From contig DATBYF010000061.1 in the NCBI GenBank assembly GCA_036513895.1, positions 48,230 through 112,229 of the forward strand: a DNA stretch of 64,000 nt, in the 5' to 3' direction. Under the pieces are notes generated by a model, which saw only the letters and a program-made list of their open reading frames with translations, did not search any database and had not been told where the DNA came from. Source of the DNA: Palsa-147 sp036513895. Its GTDB lineage: Bacteria; Acidobacteriota; Terriglobia; Acidiferrales; UBA7541. A program made the position numbers and the translations under genes. Shown piece after piece: positions 36,290 through 44,840 of the stretch (position 1 is the stretch's first letter; each line of letters starts with the position of its first letter).

Positions 36290-37031
36290 TTCAATACGTT
36301 ACCGGCGATTCCGCGCACGGATCGAACCGCACGATCGCTTGGATTCAACTCCGCAAATAGAGACACTCACAGCGCATGCTCATAGTTGCAGTTCGTAGGC
36401 CATACACTGCGAGAAATTACAGGGTCGCACGGAAAAGGCGCGCTGCACAACCAATTTAGACATAACACGTTACTTAACGGGTTGTCTCACGCCCAATCAA
36501 ATTCGATGCTGAAAATCTGTGGAAAATTCCCTTCTACCAAAGTACTGTAGCTCACAGGCCCAGTTAATCCATTGGCTTCGAGCAAATTCCGTCATGATTT
36601 TGAACGGTTTGTTCAGGTTTGGAGACGTCCCCATGCCAGTCTGTGCACATCTCAAAACATTGCTGGTGACGAATTAGAGCGACTATGAGACATTACGCTT
36701 GGCTGTCAGACGCCAGAAATAAGCAAGAATATTCCCACAGGGACGAGATTCCGGTAATTTGGGCGTCGAAGTTACCCATAGTGGTGAGATTCGAAGGCGG
36801 CAGTTTTGGCTTGCCTTCTGTCCCTGTGGCGGTAACATGCCCGGCAATTCGGTGTCCCTGCCGAACTCTGAAGTCCCAGTCGCGGTTCGGAATAGAGTCG
36901 AATGTGGTTTCCAGCTCCCGTGAGAGCCGGCGGCGTAGTGCACGTTTGCTAAGCTCCCCGGCATGGGTTGCTCGCGGTGATGTTGGTGTTCGACTTTATC
37001 CCTGACCTTTCCTAGGCGATGGGAGATCAGG
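36290..37031. other. Large intergenic region with inverted repeats
   Basis: 742 bases between divergent tonB-like and sigma-54 activator genes. I see no supported protein. It contains a perfect 10-bp inverted repeat CCACAGGGAC/GTCCCTGTGG (36735-36744 and 36820-36829) enclosing GGTAA/TTACC (36753-36757, 36772-36776), and a hairpin TTCGG-N8-CCGAA (36848-36865). This could be a structured leader or small RNA; nothing matches a family I know. Confidence 0.4.
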
Positions 37032-38456
37032 ATGCGAGAATTGATGCGGATACTGTTCGTTAGCAAAGACCCGGATTTCACCAAGGCATTGATTCGCTTC
37101 CTCGGCGGTGGCTTTGACGTCGAGTGTCGCGGCAGTTTTGCGATTGACTCGGATGCCATCAGGGCCATAGACGCGATTCTTCTCGATTTGCACACTTCCC
37201 GAAGCGAATTCGAGCTGCCTTCCGCCTTGCGCCTTCTCGAGCTGGTATCCAAAACCGAGCTTCCGCCCCCGATCATCGTCATCAATGAAACTAAGGAGCG
37301 GACGGCGACGCTCGACCTCCTCGAAAAGGGCGCCTATGAAGTCCTGGCGAGCCCCCCCAGCCTCATGGATCTGCGCATTGCCCTCGAGCGCGGCCATCAA
37401 CACCATGCTGCCCTGAAAGAAGCGGCCCGGCTCCGCGCTCAACAGCTGCAGCCGCGCCTAATGCCCGAAATCATTGCGACCTCAGAATCCATGTCGCAAA
37501 TGCTGGACATGGCTAAGCGCATCGCGCCATGTGACGTCTCAGTTCTCATTACCGGCGAAACGGGAACAGGAAAAGAGCTGGTTGCCCGGATGATTCATCG
37601 CCTGAGTCCGCGCTCCGTCTATCCCATCGTCGCGTTTTCCTGCGCCAATCTTCCCGATACGCTCGTCGAAGATGAGCTTTTTGGCCACGAACGCGGCGCG
37701 TTTACGGGCGCCCAAGCCATGCGCCGCGGTCGCCTCGAAGCCGCGGATCGCGGAACCCTTTTCCTCGACGAAGTGGGCGACATTGGCATTGCGCTGCAAC
37801 CAAAGCTTCTTCGAGTGTTGCAGGAACGCAATTTTGAGCGGCTAGGCAGCAACCGGTCAGTTTCGGTGAATATTAGAGTGGTTTGCGCTACGAATCGCGA
37901 TCTCTCCGAGATGGTCGAGCACGGAAAATTTCGCGAGGATTTGTATTACCGCTTGAACGTGGTCCAGCTTCACGTCCCGCCGCTCCGCGAACGCCGCGAC
38001 GACATTTCCCTGCTGGCCAATCATTTTGTGAAGCGCTTTGCCGAGCAATTTCAGAAACAGGTCACTCGAATGTCGCGTTCGGTGATGCACGCTCTCGAGG
38101 AACACAATTGGCCCGGCAACGTGCGCGAGTTGGAGAACGTAATTCAGCGCGCGGTGGCGCTTGCCGACGGAACCAGTATCGAACTATGGCATTTGCCCGC
38201 GATGTTGCTCGAGAATTTCACCACTCCCCCGCCTATTGAACAGTCTTATGAGGGCGAAATCCGCGAATTCAAGCGCCGCCTGATCATCCGCACGCTTAAT
38301 CAATGCGGCGGAAGCAAGACGCGAGCCGCGCGCAATCTCGGCATCGCCCGAAATTATCTTCACCGTTTAATCAACCAGTATCAGATTCGCTCCGATGGAG
38401 ACGATAACGGCACGGAATCGTCGAAAGAAACAATCATTATTGAGGAATTGCCTTAA
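37032..38456 (+). CDS. Sigma-54-dependent activator (NtrC class) with degenerate receiver domain
   Basis: 474 aa. Residues 1-125 are receiver-like, but the acidic pair is replaced (VSKDP at 10-14) and the switch Lys is missing (ASPPS at 106-110). Asp52 (LLDLH) remains, so phosphorylation control is doubtful. The AAA+ domain is complete: Walker A GETGTGKE (175-182), GAFTGA (222-227) for sigma-54 contact, Walker B LFLDEVGD, and sensor segments FREDLYYRLNVV and NWPGNVRELENV. A C-terminal Fis-type HTH (GGSKTRAARNLGIARNYLHRLI) binds upstream sites. It precedes the cyclase-like/DUF362 genes and lies 5.4 kb before the Tad promoter. Confidence 0.93.
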   Translation: MRELMRILFVSKDPDFTKALIRFLGGGFDVECRGSFAIDSDAIRAIDAILLDLHTSRSEFELPSALRLLELVSKTELPPPIIVINETKERTATLDLLEKGAYEVLASPPSLMDLRIALERGHQHHAALKEAARLRAQQLQPRLMPEIIATSESMSQMLDMAKRIAPCDVSVLITGETGTGKELVARMIHRLSPRSVYPIVAFSCANLPDTLVEDELFGHERGAFTGAQAMRRGRLEAADRGTLFLDEVGDIGIALQPKLLRVLQERNFERLGSNRSVSVNIRVVCATNRDLSEMVEHGKFREDLYYRLNVVQLHVPPLRERRDDISLLANHFVKRFAEQFQKQVTRMSRSVMHALEEHNWPGNVRELENVIQRAVALADGTSIELWHLPAMLLENFTTPPPIEQSYEGEIREFKRRLIIRTLNQCGGSKTRAARNLGIARNYLHRLINQYQIRSDGDDNGTESSKETIIIEELP

Positions 38457-38495
38457 AATTAGGTTGGTCGATGACGCCGCTCGGCCCCTGACGAC

Positions 38496-39464
38496 GTGAC
38501 CACCAACCCTTCTGCAGTTCGCGATTCTCAATCCTTCAGAAACACTCTCCGTCGGCTCCTCATGCAATCGCAGAATTCCGACGGCGGCTGGGGCTACCGT
38601 CCCGCCAGCCAAAGCGCAACGGAACCCACTGCCTGGACGCTTTGCGCTCTGCATAACGAAAATCTTGGCGAACCATCGCGCAAACAGATTTCCCTGGGAA
38701 AAGATTGGCTGCTGCGCAATCAGCTCGCGGACGGCTCGTGGCCTTCATTTGCGCTGCAGACTGAAGGTTGCTGGGTAACCGCGCTCGCCGGCCTGGCTCT
38801 CCACGAAATTGCTGGCGAATCGGACGCAGTCACGCGCGGGTTCGATTGGCTCTGCAATAGCTGGCCACGCACGCCGAATTTTTGGCAGCGCTTGCGCCAG
38901 CGCCTATCATCCTCCGGAGAAGTCACGCGCCAGAACAATTCGCTTGCCGGTTGGGCTTGGACTACCAATACCGGCAGTTGGGTTGAGCCTACATCCTACG
39001 CGCTCATATTTCTGCGCCGTCTTGATCCCAAACATCTTTCGACACTGGCGTTAAAGCGAAAAGAGCTTGCCGAAGCCATGCTTTGCGATCGAATGTGTCC
39101 AGGCGGCGGATGGAATTCAGGAAATCCGCTTGTGTATGGCGTCGCGGGCGAACCTCTTGTTGGCCCGACTGTATGGGCATTGCTGGCACTGCGTGAATGC
39201 GGTGAGCTTCCTCAAGTTCGCGAAAGCCTGCAGTGGTTGGAGAAATCAATTCCGCAAATTCATGGCAGTGTCTCGACTGCCATCGCCCACATGTGTCTTG
39301 AAGTTTACGGACGGCGCATTCCTGCGATGGATGTGCACTTACAGGAACGTTTCGAAACCGACCGCTTTCTCAATAATATTTCTGTGACCGCGCTCGCAGC
39401 GCTCGACCTGAATCCCGCGCGAAATCTTTTTCCGCCCGCTGCGCAAGAGGTCGCGGCGTTATGA
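38496..39464 (+). CDS. Prenyltransferase/squalene-cyclase repeat protein
   Basis: 322 aa made of alpha-alpha barrel repeats with QW-type motifs: QNSDGGWGYR, QLADGSWPSF, GGGWNSGNP. The fold is that of terpene cyclases and prenyltransferase beta subunits, but it is half the length of squalene-hopene cyclases and lacks a DxDD catalytic motif, so a different role (binding or modification) is likely. GTG start at 38496. Its stop overlaps the start of the DUF362 gene (ATGA), so the two proteins are coupled. It follows the sigma-54 activator by 39 bases. Confidence 0.85.
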   Translation: MTTNPSAVRDSQSFRNTLRRLLMQSQNSDGGWGYRPASQSATEPTAWTLCALHNENLGEPSRKQISLGKDWLLRNQLADGSWPSFALQTEGCWVTALAGLALHEIAGESDAVTRGFDWLCNSWPRTPNFWQRLRQRLSSSGEVTRQNNSLAGWAWTTNTGSWVEPTSYALIFLRRLDPKHLSTLALKRKELAEAMLCDRMCPGGGWNSGNPLVYGVAGEPLVGPTVWALLALRECGELPQVRESLQWLEKSIPQIHGSVSTAIAHMCLEVYGRRIPAMDVHLQERFETDRFLNNISVTALAALDLNPARNLFPPAAQEVAAL

Positions 39465-40390
39465 ATTCACCGAATACAGCGCTGTCGCCGTCGTTCGCGC
39501 GGCCTCCCGCGCGTGTCGCGATTCGCCGCGCCGCATCCTACGAAGTGGACCTTTTGCCCATTCTCCGTGAGACGCTCCGCGAATTTGACTTGCCGCTCCA
39601 AGGCAAATCAGTTTTGCTCAAAGTGAATTTCGTTTGTCACGATCCCTACGGCGCCATCAATACACATCCCGCGGTTGTTGTGGCGGCGCGCGAAGCGTTC
39701 CTGAGTCTCGGTGCCTCGACCGTCACCATCGCCGATGGGCCTGGCCTCGAACGCGACATCGAAGCCATCGCCGAGTCAATGCGTCTGCGCGATTTCATCC
39801 CATCCTTGTCCACTTCGCTCGTTGACTTGAACACCGACGACGTTCACCCTGTCCCTTTGAAGACGCGTGCGTCCACTTTGAAAAAACTCTATCTCCCGGC
39901 AACCGTGCTCGGCGCGGATCTGGTGGTTTCCATGCCCAAGATGAAGACCCATCATTGGTCGGGCGTAACGCTTTCACTTAAAAATATGTTTGGAATCGTG
40001 CCAGGAAGCTGCTACGGATGGCCGAAAAATATCCTCCACTGGGCCGGGATCGCAAACTCGATACTTGATATCAATAGCGCCGTTCGCCCTCACTTCGCCA
40101 TCGTGGATGGAATCACGGGGATGGAAGGCAACGGCCCCATACAAGGGTCACCTAAGTCATGCGGTTTGTTGATTTTAGGCAATGACCCAGTGTCGGTGGA
40201 CGCAACCTGCGCCCGCGTAATGGGCCTCCGGCCGGAGCGGATTAACTACCTGCGTCGTGCCGGGCTGCTTCTTGGCCATCTGCACGAGGAAAAGATTCTC
40301 CAAATCGGAGAAAAACCAGAACAAGTGCGAACGCCTTTCGCGGTCTTGGACGACTTTCGCCATCTTTCCATTGGACTTAAGCAAAACTGA
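39461..40390 (+). CDS. DUF362 domain protein
   Basis: 309 aa. The DUF362 core is recognisable: VLLKVNFVCHDPYGAINTHPAVVVAAREAFLSLGASTVTIADGPG, LVVSMPKMKTHHWSGVTLSLKNMFG, and ILGNDPVSVDATCARVMGL. The C-terminal ferredoxin-like 4Fe-4S domain of many members is absent. The function of DUF362 is unknown; it is often next to redox or maturation genes. Coupled by ATGA to the cyclase-repeat gene. Confidence 0.88.
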   Translation: MNSPNTALSPSFARPPARVAIRRAASYEVDLLPILRETLREFDLPLQGKSVLLKVNFVCHDPYGAINTHPAVVVAAREAFLSLGASTVTIADGPGLERDIEAIAESMRLRDFIPSLSTSLVDLNTDDVHPVPLKTRASTLKKLYLPATVLGADLVVSMPKMKTHHWSGVTLSLKNMFGIVPGSCYGWPKNILHWAGIANSILDINSAVRPHFAIVDGITGMEGNGPIQGSPKSCGLLILGNDPVSVDATCARVMGLRPERINYLRRAGLLLGHLHEEKILQIGEKPEQVRTPFAVLDDFRHLSIGLKQN

Positions 40391-40579
40391 ATTGGAATAC
40401 GGCTTGCTACCTCGTATGTCGTATGACCTCTGAGCGCTTGCAGAGGGTTTGTGTTTCATTTTGATTTGAAGATTCTCAATTGAAGACGCCACGCGGACTC
40501 GCGCGTGCAATGTCCTCAGCTTGCCAGCTGAGTGTGTGGCTCGACCAGCACGGATTTTTTCGAACAGCGTAAACTACCT

Positions 40580-42169
40580 ATGCCAGCAATGAATTCAGCC
40601 GTTTCCAATTTACCGACCCAGCGCGCAGTCACGGTGCCGGGCGATTTCCTTCGCCGTTGGATGTCTTTTCCCGTCTTCCTGGGAGCAATACTGGCCGGCG
40701 GAGCCTTCGTGGCCGCGCACTTCCGCTTCGTTGATCCCGATACCTGGTGGCATATCCGAATCGGCGAAATGATTCTGAGGCATCATTTCCCGACCGCGGA
40801 TCCGTATTCCTTCACTGCTCCCGGCGCGCCCTGGATTGCTTACGAATGGTTTGGCGAAGTTGTCATCGCATTTGCTGCTCGCTACGGATTCACTGGCCTC
40901 GCCGCCCTGCAATTTATTTGGGCCGCTTCGCTCACCGTGCTGATTTTTTACTTCTCGTTTCTTCGCTCCAAGAATGTAAAAGCGGCATTTTTAGCCACGG
41001 TTTTTGCGCTCATAATGCTCGGCGCTTTTTTCACACTGCGCCCGCAAGTTCTCGGCTACATCTTCATGCTGATTATGCTGGTAGGGCTCGAGCGCTACCG
41101 GCAAGGCTTATCGCACTCGCTATGGTGGCTGCCCGCGCTCTTTTTGATCTGGGTAAATACGCACGGTACATTTTTCCTGGGGCTCGGCGTTTTCGGAATC
41201 TATTGGCTGACGGGTCTCGCGAGTTTCAGTTATGGCGGCATTTATGGGGAAAAATGGTCGCCAGAGCAGCGTTTGCACATGCTCAAAGTGGCCCTTTTGA
41301 GCGTTGTTTTGTTGCCCCTTACGCCTTACGGCACGCGTCTCGCGACCTATCCGTTTCAAATGGCATTTATGCAGCCGCTGAACGTTTCCAGCGTTATCGA
41401 ATGGCAACCCCTCAGCTTCGCGCTTCCGTTCGGAAAGATCATGATGGTCGCGCTTCTATTGCTCGTCCTGGCTCAAGTGCTGTTTCGCTTGAATCATAGT
41501 CTCACTTCATTTGTGCTCCTGATGGCCGGCGCTTTCGCCGCGTACGCACACATTCGTTTCTTGCTTTTCTTCCTGCTGTTCCTGACGCCAAAAATCGCGG
41601 AAATACTGAGCCGCTGGATTCCGGAATACGAGCCAGCCAAAGACAAGCCGGTATTAAATTTGATCATCTCGCTTTGTATACTCGGCGGCGCCATTCATTA
41701 CTTGAGTAATCCATCGCGTTTGACCACGCCCTTTCTTGAATCTTATCCCGTGAAGGCAGTCGACTATCTGCGCGATCATCCGCAGAACGCCATGCTGAAC
41801 GAGTACGGATGGGGCGGCTACCTCATTCACGAGCTCTATCCCCAGCAAAAAGTTTTCATTGATGGCCGCGCGGATTTTTACGAGTACGCCGGCGTTTTCG
41901 CCGATTATCTCGACATGATGCACGTTGAGCAAAACGCTTTCCGCCTGCTCGATCGCTACGATATCCGCGCGTGTTTGCTCCCGCGCAAATCAACGCTCGC
42001 AACCGTCCTGGGACAATTGCCCCAGTGGAAAGTTGCGTATTCTGATGACGTTGCCGTGCTGTACGTTCGTGACCGGGCTTCTAGTGAGCCTTTGCGGCCA
42101 GGTTCAAGCCCAGTTTCAAACATTGTCGCTGCACCTCTGCGTACTCTCGCACTGGCGTCGCAGCGCTAG
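40580..42169 (+). CDS. Polytopic membrane protein, GT-C-like
   Basis: 529 aa with about 11 TMs. The first loop has DPDTWWHIRIGEMILRHHFP and PYSFTAPGAPWIAYEWFGE, and the soluble C-terminal region has YLRDHPQNAMLNEYGWGGYLIHELYPQQKVFIDGRADFY. This pattern is common in acidobacterial membrane proteins annotated as hypothetical; the topology is like GT-C glycosyltransferases, but no catalytic residues can be fixed. Met40580 chosen; the frame opens at 40532. No clear SD. It lies between the DUF362 gene and the Tad locus. Confidence 0.72.
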   Translation: MPAMNSAVSNLPTQRAVTVPGDFLRRWMSFPVFLGAILAGGAFVAAHFRFVDPDTWWHIRIGEMILRHHFPTADPYSFTAPGAPWIAYEWFGEVVIAFAARYGFTGLAALQFIWAASLTVLIFYFSFLRSKNVKAAFLATVFALIMLGAFFTLRPQVLGYIFMLIMLVGLERYRQGLSHSLWWLPALFLIWVNTHGTFFLGLGVFGIYWLTGLASFSYGGIYGEKWSPEQRLHMLKVALLSVVLLPLTPYGTRLATYPFQMAFMQPLNVSSVIEWQPLSFALPFGKIMMVALLLLVLAQVLFRLNHSLTSFVLLMAGAFAAYAHIRFLLFFLLFLTPKIAEILSRWIPEYEPAKDKPVLNLIISLCILGGAIHYLSNPSRLTTPFLESYPVKAVDYLRDHPQNAMLNEYGWGGYLIHELYPQQKVFIDGRADFYEYAGVFADYLDMMHVEQNAFRLLDRYDIRACLLPRKSTLATVLGQLPQWKVAYSDDVAVLYVRDRASSEPLRPGSSPVSNIVAAPLRTLALASQR

Positions 42170-42281
42170 TCTGCGATTTCGCTGCCGCACATGACCAACT
42201 TGCTCACCAACGTTCCGCCACAGAATTCCTCCGATTTCCACGCGTTTCTATGTAGCCATTCAGGGCCATTTTGGGACCGTA

Positions 42282-42358
42282 ATGTGAACAAAAGTGAACA
42301 CGTTACGCGCCCGCATCCCGCCGGTTCACATGATGAGAATGGTTTCGCCCATGTGAGC
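42282..42358. promoter_or_regulatory. Cluster of ATGTGAAC-type sites (putative activator binding sites)
   Basis: Three copies of an 8-mer: ATGTGAAC at 42282-42289 (+), GTTCACAT at 42324-42331 (same site, minus), ATGTGAGC at 42351-42358 (+), plus half-site AGTGAACA at 42293-42300. They lie about 85-160 bases before the -24 element, the usual distance for sigma-54 enhancer sites. The activator at 37032 is the obvious candidate to bind them. Confidence 0.55.
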
Positions 42359-42442
42359 AGAACCGTTCCACTGTACCAGTCCGCCCCTTATGCTAATCCC
42401 TTGAAATCAGAGCACTTTGATTTTTCGGGTGCCTTCCGCATT

Positions 42443-42458
42443 TGGCACCGTACCTGCA
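42443..42458 (+). promoter_or_regulatory. Sigma-54 (-24/-12) promoter of the Tad pilus operon
   Basis: TGGCACCGTACCTGCA matches the consensus TGGCACGNNNNTTGCW with GG at 42444-42445 and GC at 42456-42457, exactly ten bases apart. Transcription would start near 42468-42470, leaving a ~45-base leader before the flp ATG at 42514, which has AAGGAGG. Confidence 0.75.
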
Positions 42459-42513
42459 CTATCCAGAGTGGGTGTTCGTCCCAGTTTCGAAACTTACAAG
42501 GAGGAATTACAAC

Positions 42514-42687
42514 ATGAAGGAACTAATGCTCAGGCTTTATCGCGAGGACGCTGGCCAGGACCTCACGGAATATGCTCTGTTGCTTGTTCTGGTTGCGTTG
42601 GTTGCGATTACCACGATGAAGACGCTCGGCAACACCATCAGCTCGGTCTTCGCGAACGCAGCCTCGAACCTTACGTCTGCCAGCTAA
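42514..42687 (+). CDS. flp: Flp/Fap-type pilin (Tad major pilin), copy 1
   Basis: 57 aa. The leader MKELMLRLYREDAG is cleaved before Gln15: the G-QDLTEY motif has the required Gly at -1 and mature Glu5-Tyr6, the hallmark of Flp prepilins. The hydrophobic stem (ALLLVLVALVAITTM) and C-terminal SVFANAASNLTSAS follow. Start is fixed by AAGGAGG about eight bases upstream. It is first in the Tad locus and lies directly behind the sigma-54 promoter. Confidence 0.95.
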   Translation: MKELMLRLYREDAGQDLTEYALLLVLVALVAITTMKTLGNTISSVFANAASNLTSAS

Positions 42688-42791
42688 CACTCCCCCGGCT
42701 AAGTGGCCCCACAACTGCGGGTTGTTGGTGGGTGTTCTCTTCGCCCAGGAGTGCCTAGGAGCAGACGGACGACGGAACCGAAGCTCAGGCC

Positions 42792-42983
42792 GTGTCGCAA
42801 AGAACGAAGTCAGACTTTACCGGTTACGGCCTGTTGCTAGTCCTCGTTGCGTTGGCGGCGGTTACTACGATGAAGACGCTTGGCATCTTTAGGCGCAACG
42901 TCTCTTCGACTCTGCTTCCAACCACGCCGCAGTTGCCCGAGATCCACGCATTCGCTCTTTGGCCGTCGCAAGAATCGCTGTAG
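42792..42983 (+). pseudogene. Decayed Flp pilin copy
   Basis: A GTG-started frame reading SDFTGYGLLLVLVALAAVTTMKTLG keeps the hydrophobic stem of the pilin but has lost the processing Gly and mature Glu5 (GQDLTEY became KSDFTGY) and diverges completely after TLG. DNA still matches flp copies over about 80 bases. It is a dead duplicate between the two intact pilin genes. Confidence 0.8.
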
Positions 42984-43139
42984 TGCTTTCGGCGGCCAGA
43001 GAGTGATTCGCGAAAAGATGGGTGCTTCGGCTCGAACAACGGCGAGGCCATCTCGTAGGAAACAGCGTGCCTTTTTGAAGTTGGTTGAGTCCGGCTCGCG
43101 CTGTTTGTTCGGTTTATCAGAATACTTCTAGGAGGGACC

Positions 43140-43313
43140 GTGAGACAGGTTATCAAGAAGCTGTGGCAAGAAGAGGAAGGTCAAGACCTCACCGAATACG
43201 CTTTGCTGTTGGTGCTGGTGTCATTGGTGGCAATCGCCACGATGCAGACACTGGGCAACACGATCAGCACCGTGTTCGCAAACGCTGCTTCCAATCTAGT
43301 TTCGGCCTCTTAA
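43140..43313 (+). CDS. flp: Flp/Fap-type pilin, copy 2
   Basis: 57 aa, same length as copy 1. The leader ends EEEG and the mature start is QDLTEYALLL, so Gly-1 and Glu5 are preserved. It is about 75% identical to copy 1 after the cleavage site, ending SNLVSAS. Start is GTG at 43140 with TAGGAGGGACC before it, a strong SD. It is followed after about 130 bases by cpaA. Two functional pilins may be assembled together or used alternatively. Confidence 0.94.
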   Translation: MRQVIKKLWQEEEGQDLTEYALLLVLVSLVAIATMQTLGNTISTVFANAASNLVSAS

Positions 43314-43445
43314 TGAGCATGTCCGTACACGGCTGTTGCACTTGGGGGAAGGAAATAAGTTGAGCAATCGAGACAACAGCTACGGGATCTCTGAACGGGG
43401 CGGAGCGAACGTTTCCATGCACGTGGCGGGTGCTGGAGGCAACAG

Positions 43446-43976
43446 ATGGAGCGGCAGATGACTTGGCTTTTAGCACTAACGATTGCCGGGATCGCGGCGG
43501 GCATAGATCTAAAGTCCCGCCGCATTCCGAACTGGCTGACAATTCCCGGATTCTTCGCAGGACTAATTGTGAATCAGCTTTTATACGGTTGGAGCGGATT
43601 GAAGTGGAGTCTCGCCGGAGCTCTGGCGATGTTGGCGGTTCTGCTTCCCATCGTATTACTGCGCGGTCTGGGAGCTGGCGACTGGAAATTGATGGGCGCG
43701 CTGGGCGCTGCGTTGGGCCTGCGCAATGTGTTCTACGTATTCTTTACGGCAATTTTGATTGCCGGGGTGATGGCTCTGGTACAGATGGTTTGGCAGCGGC
43801 GGATTGTTGAAACACTCTCGAATATGTGGGAATTGCTCCGTGGATTTTTCGTCTACGGTTTGAAGCCCCACCCGGAGATTCAATTAGGCAACGCTCGCGC
43901 CTCGCATCTGCCGTTCGGTGTCGCGGCGGCGGCCGCGACTCTGATCTGTTACGGGCTCGGAACGATCCGTCTGTAA
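43446..43976 (+). CDS. cpaA: Prepilin peptidase CpaA/TadV
   Basis: 176 aa A24-type aspartic membrane peptidase that trims Flp leaders. Six TMs. Catalytic Asps: GIDLKSRRIPNWLT (first) and the GxGD-type RGLGAGDWKLMGALG (second). It lacks the N-methylation domain of PilD, as normal for TadV. A stretch with QMVWQRRIVETLSNMWELL is an amphipathic loop. It directly follows the second pilin gene. Confidence 0.94.
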   Translation: MERQMTWLLALTIAGIAAGIDLKSRRIPNWLTIPGFFAGLIVNQLLYGWSGLKWSLAGALAMLAVLLPIVLLRGLGAGDWKLMGALGAALGLRNVFYVFFTAILIAGVMALVQMVWQRRIVETLSNMWELLRGFFVYGLKPHPEIQLGNARASHLPFGVAAAAATLICYGLGTIRL

Positions 43977-43997
43977 ACTCGAAGCGGAGATGAAAAT

Positions 43998-44840
43998 ATG
44001 AAACGGGGTCGTCTTTTAATCGGACTTGCGGTGGCGTTGATCCTGGGGCTGATTTTGGCTGAGGTCGTCTACAAGGCAATGTCTCAAGCCAATACGCGTC
44101 AGACTGTAACAACAAGCCAGATCGTTGTCGCTGCGACGCAGATGCCCCTTGGCACGCGCCTCCAAGCGCAGGATCTAAAACTGATTTCGTGGCCCGCCGG
44201 CGAGCCTATCCAAGGCGTGTTCACAAGAATTCAAGACTGCGTTGATCGCGCGTTGATCACGCCGGTTCTGCCGGGCGAGCCCATCCTCGAAGGCAAGTTG
44301 GCTCCCAAGGACGCCGGCGCTGGTCTGCCTGCCGTCATTCCCGAAGGCATGCGCGCCGTCTCCGTGGCCGTCAACGATGTTGTCGCCGTCGCAGGCTTCG
44401 CCCAGCCGGGAACTTCAGTGGACGTCATGTTCACTGGCCAATCTCTGGGCGGCGGTCCTTCGGAAAATGTCACTCGCACCATACTTGAAGACGTGCGCGT
44501 CCTTGCCGCCGGCCAAAAGACGGAGCAAGATCGCCAAGGTCAGGCGACCACAGTCACCGTCATAACGTTGCTCGTGACTCCCGAAGACGCAGACAAACTC
44601 GCCATGGCCAATACGATGGGCCGCATTCAGTTGGCTCTTCGCAATTCGATTGACGCCAACAAGACTGCGCCTCCACCGCTCTTCCAGGGAACTTTGCTCG
44701 GCTCCGCTCCTGCTCCTGCACCTGTGCCTGTGTCAGCACACGTCCATGCAAAGGCTGCTGCGCCGCCTGCTCCCCCGGCTTATTCTGTTGAAGTGATCCG
44801 CGCGAGTAAGCGTGAGACCAGCGAGTTTCCGAACCAGTAA
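43998..44840 (+). CDS. cpaB: Flp pilus assembly protein CpaB/RcpC
   Basis: 280 aa. N-terminal TM anchor (residues 7-27, LIGLAVALILGLILAEVVYKA), SAF-like domain (IVVAATQMPLGTRLQAQDLKLISWP), and the RcpC domain (GMRAVSVAVNDVVAVAGFAQPGTSVDVMFTGQ), ending in a Pro/Ala-rich tail. It is a periplasmic component guiding the pilus to the secretin. The stop (TAA) shares a base with the cpaC start at 44840. Confidence 0.92.
   Translation: MKRGRLLIGLAVALILGLILAEVVYKAMSQANTRQTVTTSQIVVAATQMPLGTRLQAQDLKLISWPAGEPIQGVFTRIQDCVDRALITPVLPGEPILEGKLAPKDAGAGLPAVIPEGMRAVSVAVNDVVAVAGFAQPGTSVDVMFTGQSLGGGPSENVTRTILEDVRVLAAGQKTEQDRQGQATTVTVITLLVTPEDADKLAMANTMGRIQLALRNSIDANKTAPPPLFQGTLLGSAPAPAPVPVSAHVHAKAAAPPAPPAYSVEVIRASKRETSEFPNQ

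Noticed and set aside
36683..37285. 200-codon minus-strand frame between the TonB and activator genes
   Set aside because: It overlaps the start of the confident sigma-54 activator on the other strand and has no SD or recognised domain; low-complexity reading.
42702..42718. Second -24/-12-like site after flp copy 1
   Set aside because: GG and GC are ten bases apart, but the rest (TGGCCCCACAACTGCG) matches the consensus poorly; possibly decayed with the dead pilin copy.
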